Both the position numbers and the translations under genes were made by a program. From positions 1-31,561 of the forward strand of contig JAVWYO010000012.1 in the NCBI GenBank assembly GCA_036661515.1: DNA of 31,561 nucleotides. The letters run 5' to 3'. Shown here piece after piece: positions 7,587-14,984 of this stretch (position 1 is the stretch's first letter; every line of letters starts with the position of its first letter). The stretch comes from HGM05232 sp036661515 (lineage in GTDB: Bacteria; Bacteroidota; Bacteroidia; Bacteroidales; Muribaculaceae). The notes under the pieces were generated by a model. It made no database searches. It was not told where the DNA came from and saw nothing but the letters and a program-made list of their open reading frames with translations.

Positions 7587-8183
7587 TTATTTCTTAGATT
7601 CTACTTTATTGTATCGAGCGTTTAAGCCTGTAATAATATCTTTTGTGATATCATACTTTGCATCGATGTGGAAAGTAGCCGCTTTATCAAGAATAACATC
7701 ATATTTCTTATCCTTATTGTATTCTTTAATGAAATTTTCAACAGAGTCGTTTAGTTGAACGTTGTTTTGCAACATCTCATTTTGAATTGTGCGTTGTAGG
7801 CTTGCCATGTAGTTCTCAGCATCCATTTGCATCTTTTGCAATTTTTGTTGGTCGGCATTAAAACTTGCTTCAGTAAGATAACCGTTGCTCTTGTACTTGT
7901 TTTGAATATCGGCAGCTAAACGTTGTATTTCAGCACTCTTTTGACGTTGAGCAGCATCTAATTTTTCTGAGCTACGTAGCATTGCTTCATTAAGATCTTT
8001 TGCAAGATTATAATTTCTTAACAACGAATCTTTGTCGATGTATCTAATGCTTAACTGGCATTTATCGTTGGGCTTGACATTTTCTGACTTGGTGTCATTT
8101 TTCCCTTCAGCGCCACAAGCTGTGAATAATGCGACAGTTAAAGCTACAAATGTGAACTTAGCAAATTTTTTGAAAATCATCAT
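7587..8183 (-). CDS. OmpH/Skp-like periplasmic lipoprotein
   Basis: A 198-residue protein. The N-terminus is a lipoprotein-type signal: basic residues, hydrophobic core, then FTAC with Cys23 as the likely lipid site (Phe at -3 is less usual than Leu). From about 43 on it follows the OmpH/Skp pattern: a beta strand with IRYIDKDSLL, a long charged and Gln-rich coiled coil (about 70-135), and a closing strand region with YDVILDKAATFHIDAKYDIT (157-176). Skp family proteins chaperone outer-membrane proteins in the periplasm. Lipid anchoring would make it membrane-tethered rather than free. It lies 17 bases after the 64-residue membrane protein gene and ends at a strong terminator. A second Met at position 2 leaves the exact start slightly open. 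Confidence 0.82.
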   Translation of the reverse strand: MMIFKKFAKFTFVALTVALFTACGAEGKNDTKSENVKPNDKCQLSIRYIDKDSLLRNYNLAKDLNEAMLRSSEKLDAAQRQKSAEIQRLAADIQNKYKSNGYLTEASFNADQQKLQKMQMDAENYMASLQRTIQNEMLQNNVQLNDSVENFIKEYNKDKKYDVILDKAATFHIDAKYDITKDIITGLNARYNKVESKK

Positions 8184-8200
8184 TTTAAATTCTTATCTAA

Positions 8201-8395
8201 TTATTTATTTAATACATTCTTAGAAGCGCATGATATGCCTTTATCTTGCAAGGCAGGATTGTTATGTATGTGTGAGTTAGGAAATTTCCCACCCTTAACA
8301 AAAAACACTTTTATGCCTAACAGTAATGTTGAGATACCAATTATTAATAATGTAAGTAACAGTATTTTCACCTTAGCGCTATATTTATTGTGCAA
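8201..8395 (-). CDS. small single-pass membrane protein, 64 residues
   Basis: Begins with a short basic stretch (MHNKYSAKVK), then one hydrophobic segment (about 10-33), then a polar tail with FVKGGKFPNS, NPALQDKGISC and a basic end. From memory, small Bacteroidales proteins share this tail pattern (membrane helix, then K-x-G-x-FPN-x-H, N-x-AL, KGI-x-C), which supports real coding. It is 17 bases upstream of the skp-like gene on the same strand, so the two are likely one operon. The tail Cys at about residue 56 could be a functional or redox site. No function is known to me. The antisense ORF overlapping its 3' end is not supported. Confidence 0.7.
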   Translation of the reverse strand: MHNKYSAKVKILLLTLLIIGISTLLLGIKVFFVKGGKFPNSHIHNNPALQDKGISCASKNVLNK

Positions 8396-8431
8396 ATATA
8401 TGAAAAGCTAATCGGTTTCTTACTCTTATAT

Positions 8432-8439
8432 CAAATATA
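8432..8439 (-). promoter_or_regulatory. possible -7 box of the small membrane protein-skp operon
   Basis: TATATTTG on the minus strand is a full match to TAnnTTTG and lies 36 bases before the ATG at 8395. A -33-like ATTG (8460-8457) is present but only 17 bases away, shorter than the 20 seen at the better promoters here. The site lies in the 138-base divergent region shared with pepD; no good plus-strand promoter for pepD was found. Confidence 0.35.
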
Positions 8440-8533
8440 TTTTGTAACTTAGGGTGCAATTAGTGAGAATTTTAACATAAATTTAAATATAACCCAAGAT
8501 AGATAACATTTTTAATAATTTAAGATACAAAAC

Positions 8534-9988
8534 ATGACTATTAAAGAACTTAAACCAGAGTTGATCTGGAACATTTTTGATGAAATAACAAAGGTTCCCC
8601 GTCCATCTAAGAAAGAGGGTAAAATACGCCAGTTTCTACTTGACTTCGCGAAGAAGCATAATTTAGAGGTGAAAACTGATGAAATTGGTAACGTTGTAAT
8701 GTCAAAACCTGCAACGGCTGGGTATGAAAAATCACCTGTTGTGGTGCTACAAGGGCACATGGATATGGTGTGTGAAAAGAATGCGAACGTCGTTCATGAT
8801 TTCGACAAAGACCCTATTAAAACTATAATTGATGGTGAGTGGGTTCATGCCGATGGAACTACACTTGGTGCTGATAATGGTATTGGCATGGCAGCATCTC
8901 TTGCTGTTCTTTCAAGTGATAACCTCACTCATGGTCCTATTCAAGCATTATTTACTGTTGATGAGGAGACTGGGCTAACAGGTGCTGAGAAGCTTGGTGA
9001 GGATATGATTAATGGCGACATTCTATTAAATCTTGACTCTGAAGATGAAGCAGAAATATTTATTGGGTGTTCTGGTGGATTAGATACCACTGCTACATTT
9101 AAATATAAGCGTTCCATATCTCCAGAGAAATTCCAATATTTCAAGATTCATTTCGGAAATATGCAAGGCGGACATTCGGGTACTGATATAGATAAAGGGC
9201 GTGCAAATGCTAATAAGCTAATGGCTCGTTTCTTGTGGGAAATAATGCAACATGGTGAGATTGCTATCTCATCAATAGATGGAGGCAATCTTCGTAATGC
9301 TATTGCGCGTGAAGCCACAGCAATATTTGGCATTCATACGGATAAAAAAGAAGAGGTTCGTGTAAATTTAAATCACTTCATTGCATATCTTGAAAATGAA
9401 TATAAAGGAGTAGAGGACTTAAAGATAGTATTAGATTCTGTCGAAGCCCCTGAATATTGTATTGACAACACTACCGCAACGGCCTTAGTGCGTGCATTAT
9501 ATTGCTGTCCTCACGGTGTAATATCAATGTGCAAAGATATTCCTGGATTAGTTGAGACATCTACAAATCTTGCGTCGGTGAAGATGTTACCTAATAATGA
9601 AATATTAGTAACTACTTCGCAACGTAGTTCGGTGGAGTCACAAAAATATGACATTGCTCATCAAGTAGAGGCTGTATTTCAATTGGCTGGTGCCACAGCT
9701 ACTCATGGTGATGGCTATCCTGGTTGGGCTCCTAATCTTAAATCACCAGTTCTAAATATTGCTTGCAAGGCTTATGAAGATTTATATAATATAACGCCAG
9801 CATGTAAAGCTCTTCATGCAGGTCTTGAATGTGGCTTGTTCACACAAAATTATCCAAAATTGGATATGATTTCATTTGGACCGACATTGCGCGATGTTCA
9901 CTCTCCAAAAGAGAAAATGCACATTCCAGCAGTAGAAAAATTTTGGAATCACTTGGTACATACACTTGAATTAATTGCTAAACAATAG
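8534..9988 (+). CDS. pepD: aminoacyl-histidine dipeptidase (cytosol nonspecific dipeptidase, M20)
   Basis: A zinc-dependent dipeptidase of the M20 family that hydrolyses dipeptides including Xaa-His; cytoplasmic. The 484 residues match PepD length. Metal and catalytic residues are visible: His75 in LQGHMDM, Asp114 in LGADNGIG, the Glu144-Glu145 pair in TVDEETGLTGA, and Asp168 in LNLDSEDEAE. The lid or dimerisation motif GGHSGTDIDKGRAN is near 213-226, and HAGLECGLF is near the C-terminus. No signal peptide. It stands alone: divergent from the small membrane protein and followed by its own terminator. Confidence 0.95.
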   Translation: MTIKELKPELIWNIFDEITKVPRPSKKEGKIRQFLLDFAKKHNLEVKTDEIGNVVMSKPATAGYEKSPVVVLQGHMDMVCEKNANVVHDFDKDPIKTIIDGEWVHADGTTLGADNGIGMAASLAVLSSDNLTHGPIQALFTVDEETGLTGAEKLGEDMINGDILLNLDSEDEAEIFIGCSGGLDTTATFKYKRSISPEKFQYFKIHFGNMQGGHSGTDIDKGRANANKLMARFLWEIMQHGEIAISSIDGGNLRNAIAREATAIFGIHTDKKEEVRVNLNHFIAYLENEYKGVEDLKIVLDSVEAPEYCIDNTTATALVRALYCCPHGVISMCKDIPGLVETSTNLASVKMLPNNEILVTTSQRSSVESQKYDIAHQVEAVFQLAGATATHGDGYPGWAPNLKSPVLNIACKAYEDLYNITPACKALHAGLECGLFTQNYPKLDMISFGPTLRDVHSPKEKMHIPAVEKFWNHLVHTLELIAKQ

Positions 9989-10010
9989 TTAGCACTATAA
10001 TTATTATTGA

Positions 10011-10075
10011 GGGTATTGTAAAAGTAGTGATATGATTAGTATTTCACTTTTATAATGCCCTTATTTTTGTTTTTA
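10011..10075 (+). terminator. terminator after pepD
   Basis: A long imperfect hairpin runs from GGG (10011-10013) to CCC (10058-10060). It includes TAAAA/TTTTA and GTGA/TCAC pairs with a small bulge and two G-U pairs. A T-rich tail follows (10061-10075). The tail also contains TATTTTTG (10062-10069), which fits a -7 box for the muramidase gene 24 bases downstream, so terminator and promoter may overlap. No -33 box is clear. Confidence 0.5.
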
Positions 10076-10092
10076 TTAAAAATACCATTAGT

Positions 10093-10806
10093 ATGAATCT
10101 ATTACGAAAAAAACATTGTTATCTATTACTATTGATGATAATAGTTACTTCAGTAGTGGGGATTTCTAAAAACATAAATCCTGACGATACTGTAATTAAG
10201 GACAATGTAGAAGATCGATATTCACGGCTCACTGATGATGATTATGCCAAAGTTGCGGCAGAACTCGACATTGATGTGGCAACGATAAAGGCGGTAAGCG
10301 ATATTGAAGCTGGTAAAACTCACAATGGATTTGCTACACCGGGTGTCCCAATAATAAACTTTGATGTGACAGTATTTCGTGGCTTTTTGCGAAAGGCAGG
10401 TATAAATGCAGCAAAATATAAGAAGAGTAATTCAACAGCTTTTTCTCGTGTAAATACCGCAAAATATGGGTCTTATGCTAAAGCTCAATATGCACGACTT
10501 GAAAGTGCAAGGGAAATTAATGCCGATATAGCAAATAAATCTACATTTTGGGGAATGTTTCAAATAGGAGGTTTTAATTGGAAAAAATGTGGCACATCAT
10601 CGATTGATGAATATGTAACACTCGTGAGTCAATCTGAGGCAATGCAACTTGAATTGTTTGCACGCTTTTTGGAAAATAGCGGTATGGTTAAGTATTTGAA
10701 AACGAAAAATTGGAGAGCATTTGCAAAGGCTTATAATGGCACAAGTGCGATAGCCAGAGGGTATCACAAACGTCTTGCTTCGGCTTATGCTAAATATTCA
10801 CGATAA
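10093..10806 (+). CDS. exported N-acetylmuramidase-like protein (DUF3380 type)
   Basis: A 237-residue protein with an N-terminal hydrophobic signal or anchor (about 8-24). The rest resembles the N-acetylmuramidase domain once called DUF3380. There is a catalytic-type Glu72 in KAVSDIEAGKTHNGF, and a GMFQIGGFNWKKCG segment like the GLGQIMG-FN region of phage muramidases. Then come an E-x(4)-LF-x-RF helix and a closing W-RAFAKAYNG segment. Expected reaction: cleavage of the MurNAc-GlcNAc bond in peptidoglycan in the periplasm. The proline- and arginine-rich loop usual in this family is shortened, so activity is inferred only. It is 16 bases upstream of the acetyltransferase gene and probably co-transcribed. 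Confidence 0.7.
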   Translation: MNLLRKKHCYLLLLMIIVTSVVGISKNINPDDTVIKDNVEDRYSRLTDDDYAKVAAELDIDVATIKAVSDIEAGKTHNGFATPGVPIINFDVTVFRGFLRKAGINAAKYKKSNSTAFSRVNTAKYGSYAKAQYARLESAREINADIANKSTFWGMFQIGGFNWKKCGTSSIDEYVTLVSQSEAMQLELFARFLENSGMVKYLKTKNWRAFAKAYNGTSAIARGYHKRLASAYAKYSR

Positions 10807-10822
10807 ATAATAAACAATAAAC

Positions 10823-11392
10823 ATGAAAACAGAAAAGCAAAAAATGCTTGACGGCGAGCTTTATGATTGTGCGGATAACGAATTATATAGTCGTTGGCAA
10901 GATGCAAAATGCTTGCAATTAGACTTTAATAATACGCCAGTGACGATGAATGGTAAAATTGCATCAATTCTTGATAAATTAATCGGTTCACGCGGAGTAG
11001 ATGTGTCGATAACAGCACCTATATATGTAGATTATGGTGATAATATACACATAGGAAATAATGTAGAAATAAATATGAATTGTGTGTTTCTCGATTGTAA
11101 TACTATAACAATAGGCGATTTTAGTGGTATAGGACCTGGAGTGCACATTTATACTGTGTTTCACCCTATAAATCCACAAGAACGCTTGCCCGAAAATAGT
11201 ACATTCTGGAAATCTCAAACGTCGCCAGTGGTCATTGGTAAAAATGTGTGGATAGGTGGTGGTGCTATAATATTACCTGGTGTGACAATTGGAGATGGAA
11301 CAACAATAGGTGCAGGAAGTGTTGTCACTAAATCAATTCCAGCTAATGTATTAGCTGCTGGTAATCCGTGCCGTGTGATACGTCATATATAG
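10823..11392 (+). CDS. sugar O-acetyltransferase, maltose/galactoside type
   Basis: A 189-residue acyltransferase of the left-handed beta-helix family (LacA/Maa/NodL). It transfers acetyl from acetyl-CoA to a sugar hydroxyl; the sugar cannot be told from sequence. The N-terminal helical domain starts KQKMLDGELYD, as in maltose acetyltransferases. The hexapeptide region runs from about 66 to 180. The catalytic His114 lies in YTVFHPINP, the family position. The C-terminal loop GAGSVVTKSIPANVLAAGNP is typical. Cytoplasmic. It follows the muramidase gene by 16 bases; acetylation of a wall or surface sugar would fit that neighbour but is only a guess. Confidence 0.9.
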   Translation: MKTEKQKMLDGELYDCADNELYSRWQDAKCLQLDFNNTPVTMNGKIASILDKLIGSRGVDVSITAPIYVDYGDNIHIGNNVEINMNCVFLDCNTITIGDFSGIGPGVHIYTVFHPINPQERLPENSTFWKSQTSPVVIGKNVWIGGGAIILPGVTIGDGTTIGAGSVVTKSIPANVLAAGNPCRVIRHI

Positions 11393-11472
11393 TAGATTAA
11401 TATCATAATATTACAGATATATAATATTGTTCAATATATGTTGCTGTAAGTGTGCTTTTAAATAAATATACT

Positions 11473-11480
11473 TATATTTG
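11473..11480 (+). promoter_or_regulatory. possible -7 box of the AraC-type regulator gene
   Basis: TATATTTG is a full match to TAnnTTTG, 30 bases before the ATG at 11511. The -33 region is weak (TGTG at 11451-11454, 18 bases away). A short palindrome ATATTG-TT-CAATAT (11424-11437) lies further upstream and could be an operator, for example for self-regulation by the AraC protein; this is inference. Confidence 0.4.
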
Positions 11481-11510
11481 TAACCGATATAAGAACTAAT
11501 AATATATATA

Positions 11511-12338
11511 ATGAACAATAATGCGATAGAAAGTCAAACGCCATTTTCAATATACCGAAGTTCATTGAGCGAATATTTAGGAAATCCACAACGCTTTGAA
11601 GGTGGTGCAATAATATTTTGTAATTCAGGAATTGCTACCGTAGATGTCAATTTAAATTCATATACATTAAATAGTGAAACCATTTTTTTTGTATTTCCGC
11701 ATGATATTTTAGAAATTAAGGAGCAAAGTTGTGATTTTGAAACTATATTTTTCACGATGAGTCAAGAACTTATGGAGGAATCTTCATCTCGCATCCAACA
11801 TATAGTTTTTGAGAAGTTGTATAATCACCCATTTCTTGAGTTTGTGGAGCCACGTTTTATAAAGTTTGTTAGGAATACGTTGGAGAATATTCAATATTTT
11901 CATGATGAAATTGATATTACATTTCAGCATGAAAAAGTAATGTATCAGATTCGTAGCCTTTTACTCACAATTGCTGATAATATAAAAAGTGATGCGGCCA
12001 CTCCAGCTGTGTTTTCAAGACTTGAGGAGCATTTTAGAATATTCATGAAATCGGTTTCTCAAAATTTCAAGTTGTCACGTGAGGTTGCCTATTATGCCGA
12101 TAAAATGAATATTACCCCTAAATATTTAAATTTTATAGTTCAGTCGGTTGCTCGACGTACCTGTAAAGGCTTGATTGACTCTTATGTGATAATGCAATTA
12201 AAATCAGAATTGCGCAATAGCGAGAAATCTATTCAGGAGATTGCTTATGAATATAATTTCCCTAATCAATCATTTCTTGGTTCATATTTCAAGAAGTTTG
12301 TAGGAATATCTCCACGAGCATTTCGCAACGGTGAATAA
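11511..12338 (+). CDS. AraC-family transcriptional regulator
   Basis: A 275-residue protein. The N-terminal part (about 20-120) is a cupin-like sensing region (GGAIIFCNSG, FFVFPHDILEIKEQ). The C-terminal 100 residues form the AraC double helix-turn-helix: first unit near 188-215 (AYYADKMNITPKYLN), second near 238-270 with EIAYEYNFPNQSFLGSYFKK and GISPRAFR. It binds DNA in the cytoplasm and probably responds to a small ligand not identifiable here. It sits between the sugar acetyltransferase and the LtaS-like gene, both candidate targets. A palindrome upstream could be its own operator. Confidence 0.9.
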   Translation: MNNNAIESQTPFSIYRSSLSEYLGNPQRFEGGAIIFCNSGIATVDVNLNSYTLNSETIFFVFPHDILEIKEQSCDFETIFFTMSQELMEESSSRIQHIVFEKLYNHPFLEFVEPRFIKFVRNTLENIQYFHDEIDITFQHEKVMYQIRSLLLTIADNIKSDAATPAVFSRLEEHFRIFMKSVSQNFKLSREVAYYADKMNITPKYLNFIVQSVARRTCKGLIDSYVIMQLKSELRNSEKSIQEIAYEYNFPNQSFLGSYFKKFVGISPRAFRNGE

Positions 12339-12440
12339 CTCTATTTGTTAACTGTTATGTTAATATATACGAACTAAACAGGCTAATATTAACGACTAAT
12401 AAGAAAATAAGTTAATTACGCTTATTTTATTAACAAAATA

Positions 12441-12472
12441 ATTGCATGGAAAAGTATAAACACTTACATTTG
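12441..12472 (+). promoter_or_regulatory. promoter upstream of a short terminated transcript
   Basis: The -7 box TACATTTG (12465-12472) fully matches TAnnTTTG. ATTG (12441-12444) is exactly 20 bases upstream and differs from TTTG by one base. The predicted start is near 12479. The next gene begins 149 bases later, beyond a terminator. Confidence 0.5.
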
Positions 12473-12478
12473 TACGTG

Positions 12479-12540
12479 TTTTTCATGGTATTAGATTTAA
12501 GGTTAACAAGATTGGTTGTCGTGAGACAATCAATTTTTTT
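12479..12540 (+). ncRNA. candidate small RNA or attenuated leader, about 62 bases
   Basis: Bounded by the promoter at 12441-12472 and the terminator at 12511-12540. The predicted RNA has about 30 unpaired AU-rich bases followed by a 10-bp hairpin with a GUGA tetraloop and a U tail, the form of a small trans-acting RNA. It resembles no RNA family I know. It could instead be a leader that is sometimes read through into the LtaS-like gene. The 5' limit is a prediction. Confidence 0.35.
12511..12540 (+). terminator. strong rho-independent terminator between araC-type and LtaS-like genes
   Basis: ATTGGTTGTC (12511-12520) pairs with GACAATCAAT (12525-12534) in a 10-bp stem with one G-U pair, closed by a GTGA (GNRA) tetraloop. 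A run of seven T follows (12534-12540). It lies 170 bases after the AraC stop, too far to be an ordinary end of that gene alone. Confidence 0.72.
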
Positions 12541-12598
12541 GTATATACCCAAATCCCCCTTATTTTGAGAGAACAATATTGATTGCTAAATAATGTGT

Positions 12599-12606
12599 TA
12601 ACTTTG
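12599..12606 (+). promoter_or_regulatory. -7 box that sets the LtaS-like gene start
   Basis: TAACTTTG matches TAnnTTTG and lies 21 bases before the ATG at 12628. It falls inside the extra 15 codons gained by starting at TTG 12583, so that upstream start would precede the promoter. The -33 region is poor (ATTG at 12578-12581, spacing 17). Confidence 0.5.
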
Positions 12607-12627
12607 TGCAGAAATAATTTTAATCGA

Positions 12628-14598
12628 ATGAAAATTAAAGGTATCATAAATCGTTTTACGCAATCCATAGTTGGTGCAACCATAGTTAATATTTTGTTGG
12701 CATTTTTGCTATTATTCATAGCCAGAATTATATTTGTAGTGTATAACTACGACCGATATTCAGGATATATGACGGTAGATTTGGCTATTGGAATGATAAA
12801 GGGTGGGGCAACGTTTGACGTGGCAACTCTTGCTTATGTAAATGCTTTATATCTTCTCCTTATGCTTTTTCCTTTTCATCTAAAGGAGCGAAATTGGTAT
12901 CATCAGATGAGTAAATATGTGTTTATCGTATTCAATTCTTTAGCTTTACTGATGAACATTGTTGATACTGTCTATTTTAGGTTTACGGCAAGAAGAACGA
13001 CGACTACTGTTTTTAACGAGTTTAAAAATGAGACTAATCTTACAAAAATATTTTTCACTGAATTTTTTCATAATTTTGTGCTTGTTTTAATTTTTGCTTT
13101 CCTCGTGTTCTTGCTCATTAAGTTATATCGGCAACCTAAATTTAAAGAAAAAATTAATCTCCTAAGTTATTATATAACAACAGTTATTGCGCTCACTGTC
13201 GCAACGTTATTATCAGTCGCAAGTATCAGGGGAGGTGTTGATCGCACTACTCGCCCCATAACGATAAGTAATGCTAACCAATATGTTAATCGCCCAATTG
13301 AGGCTGCTGCTGTACTCAACACTCCATTTTCTATAATTCGCACGATAGGGAAAACCGCCTATGAAAATCCAGGATATTTCCCTGCGTCTATGGATTTAAG
13401 TAAGATTTATTCGCCTGTGCATTATCCTAATACTAATAAAGAATTTAAAAAGAAAAATGTCGTTATTTTCATTTTGGAGAGCATGTCAAGAGGATTTATT
13501 GGTGCCTTAAACCGAGATTTAGACAATGGAAAATTTGAGGGATATACTCCATTTCTCGACAGCCTAATTCAGAAATCACTTACATATCGTTATTCTTTTG
13601 CAAATGGCATGAAGAGTATTGATGCTATGCCATCGGTGCTGTGTGGCATTCCAATGATGGTTGAGCCTTTTGTCCTCACGCCAGCATCGATGAATGAACT
13701 TTCGGGGCTTGGAGGAGAATTGAAACGTAGCGGTTATCACACGGCATTTTTTCATGGCGCACCAAATGGGTCAATGGGGTTGCAGGCTTTTGGACGCAGT
13801 TGTGGATTTCAAGATTACTATGGTCTTGATGAATATAAAAAGGATAGCAATTTTGGCGGAATGAATGACTTTGATGGCGCATGGGCTATATGGGATTACC
13901 CATTTTTCCAGTTTTATGAAGAAAATATTTCTGAAATGAAAGAGCCTTTTGTAACTGCGTTATTTAGTGCCACTTCGCATCACCCATTCAAAATTCCTGC
14001 TGAATATAAAACAAAATTTCCAGAAAAGAGCGAACCATTATATAAGTGCATAAGTTATACCGATGAGGGATTAAGGGCATTTTTTGAAAAAGCTAAGAAA
14101 GAAAAATGGTTCAATAATACGATTTTTGTAATCACTGCCGATCATTCGGGCTATTCAAACAAAGAACGCGACTTAACCGATCAAGGAGTCTACGCTGCCC
14201 CAATTATTTTCTATGCACCCGCAGATACAACTTTGCGTGGGTTTAAGTATGAGATAGCACAGCAAATTGATATTATGCCCACCATCTTGAGCTATTTAGG
14301 ATATGATAAGCCATTTGTATCATTTGGTAATAATCTATTAACTACCCCAGCCGAGAAACGCTTTGCAGTGAGCTATCTTTCGGGAATTTACCAATACACA
14401 AAGGGCGATTATTTTCTCCAATTTGATGGCAAAAAGAGTATAGCAATATATAATTATAAGAAAGATCAAACATTGAAACATAATTTGATAAATAGCATTT
14501 CACCAGATATTATAAGGAGTCTTGAAACAGAATTAAAGGCATTTATCCAACAATATATGGTGAGAATGAACAGCGACAACCTAACAATAAAAAAATAA
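12628..14598 (+). CDS. LtaS-like membrane sulfatase/phosphotransferase
   Basis: From the ATG at 12628 the protein has 656 residues. Five hydrophobic segments lie at about 15-38, 68-84, 97-115, 148-165 and 180-199, followed by a periplasmic alkaline-phosphatase-fold domain (about 275-640). Likely metal and active-site residues: Glu284 in FILES, Ser330 in KSIDAMP (where LtaS has the nucleophile Thr in KTSD), HHPF near 451, and Asp505-His506 in ITADHSG. Gram-positive relatives polymerise glycerol phosphate. Gram-negative relatives move phosphoglycerol or phosphoethanolamine to envelope glycans or lipid A. The substrate here is unknown. An in-frame TTG lies 15 codons upstream, but the -7 box at 12599 argues for the ATG. 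Confidence 0.85.
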   Translation: MKIKGIINRFTQSIVGATIVNILLAFLLLFIARIIFVVYNYDRYSGYMTVDLAIGMIKGGATFDVATLAYVNALYLLLMLFPFHLKERNWYHQMSKYVFIVFNSLALLMNIVDTVYFRFTARRTTTTVFNEFKNETNLTKIFFTEFFHNFVLVLIFAFLVFLLIKLYRQPKFKEKINLLSYYITTVIALTVATLLSVASIRGGVDRTTRPITISNANQYVNRPIEAAAVLNTPFSIIRTIGKTAYENPGYFPASMDLSKIYSPVHYPNTNKEFKKKNVVIFILESMSRGFIGALNRDLDNGKFEGYTPFLDSLIQKSLTYRYSFANGMKSIDAMPSVLCGIPMMVEPFVLTPASMNELSGLGGELKRSGYHTAFFHGAPNGSMGLQAFGRSCGFQDYYGLDEYKKDSNFGGMNDFDGAWAIWDYPFFQFYEENISEMKEPFVTALFSATSHHPFKIPAEYKTKFPEKSEPLYKCISYTDEGLRAFFEKAKKEKWFNNTIFVITADHSGYSNKERDLTDQGVYAAPIIFYAPADTTLRGFKYEIAQQIDIMPTILSYLGYDKPFVSFGNNLLTTPAEKRFAVSYLSGIYQYTKGDYFLQFDGKKSIAIYNYKKDQTLKHNLINSISPDIIRSLETELKAFIQQYMVRMNSDNLTIKK

Positions 14599-14693
14599 AG
14601 TTAGTTCGGAAAAATCACGTGCGACAATGCTAAAAAAATTAACCAACAAATAATATGTCAACGATACATCAATTATAGATATTGATCTCTGAA

Positions 14694-14795
14694 ATGGCAT
14701 AAGAAAATGTATTAACTATTATTATATTTGGAGTAATACAAATTATAGCTTCAATCATTGTAGGAGATGTAACTGTTAAAAAAGAAATTAAATAA
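14694..14795 (+). pseudogene. possible remnant of a micro membrane protein
   Basis: Reading from the ATG at 14694 gives Met-Ala-stop, then 30 sense codons (14703-14792) and TAA. The 30 residues start ENVLTIIIFGVIQIIAS and end in a charged VKKEIK tail, a plausible single membrane helix with a cytoplasmic basic end. Small Bacteroidales membrane proteins can have this shape (from memory). Without the stop at codon 3 it would be a 33-residue protein. AT-rich DNA easily yields such Ile-rich strings, so this may be chance. Confidence 0.25.
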
Positions 14796-14927
14796 TTATG
14801 AGTGGAAAAACTCCCATTTTCTATCATACAAAAGTTTTAGCGAACACTAATAATCTTTTTAACATTTATCATCCACCGTATATTTCTGCTGACCCGTGAT
14901 TAGTTCATAGGTTATATAATACGATAT

Positions 14928-14967
14928 AATAAGCGAGCCATTTTCTTTAGAAAATGGCTCGCTTATT
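14928..14967 (-). terminator. 18-bp perfect hairpin downstream of spt
   Basis: Bases 14928-14945 pair without error with 14950-14967 around a TTTA loop (core AAGCGAGCCATTTTC). It lies 17 bases beyond the spt stop. On the minus strand the 3' side continues ATTATATCGTATTATA, U-rich but interrupted. On the plus strand it would also block read-through from the LtaS-like gene, so it may act in both directions between the convergent genes. Confidence 0.6.
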
Positions 14968-14984
14968 GTGTAAAATATTCGGTC

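Larger units (their letters stand above)
12339..12627. other. intergenic region with two promoters and one terminator
   Basis: These 289 bases hold an AT-rich 8-bp inverted repeat (12404-12411 with 12421-12428), a promoter (12441-12472), a strong terminator (12511-12540), and then a second -7 box (12599-12606) directly before the LtaS-like start. A 27-codon open frame from the ATG at 12486 runs through the terminator; I do not treat it as a gene. Confidence 0.6.
14599..14984. other. 386-base gap between LtaS-like gene and spt
   Basis: Holds a possible decayed small ORF (14694-14795), a 33-codon open frame (ATG at 14798, stop near 14899) with no recognisable content, and the long terminator hairpin at 14928-14967. 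TATATTTG (14723-14730) resembles a -7 box but lacks a -33 partner and lies inside the decayed ORF. No further gene is supported. Confidence 0.6.

Noticed and set aside
12486..12569. 27-codon open frame crossing the terminator at 12511-12540
   Set aside because: It is translated through a strong hairpin and T-run and has no known motif; a leader peptide cannot be excluded but is not supported.
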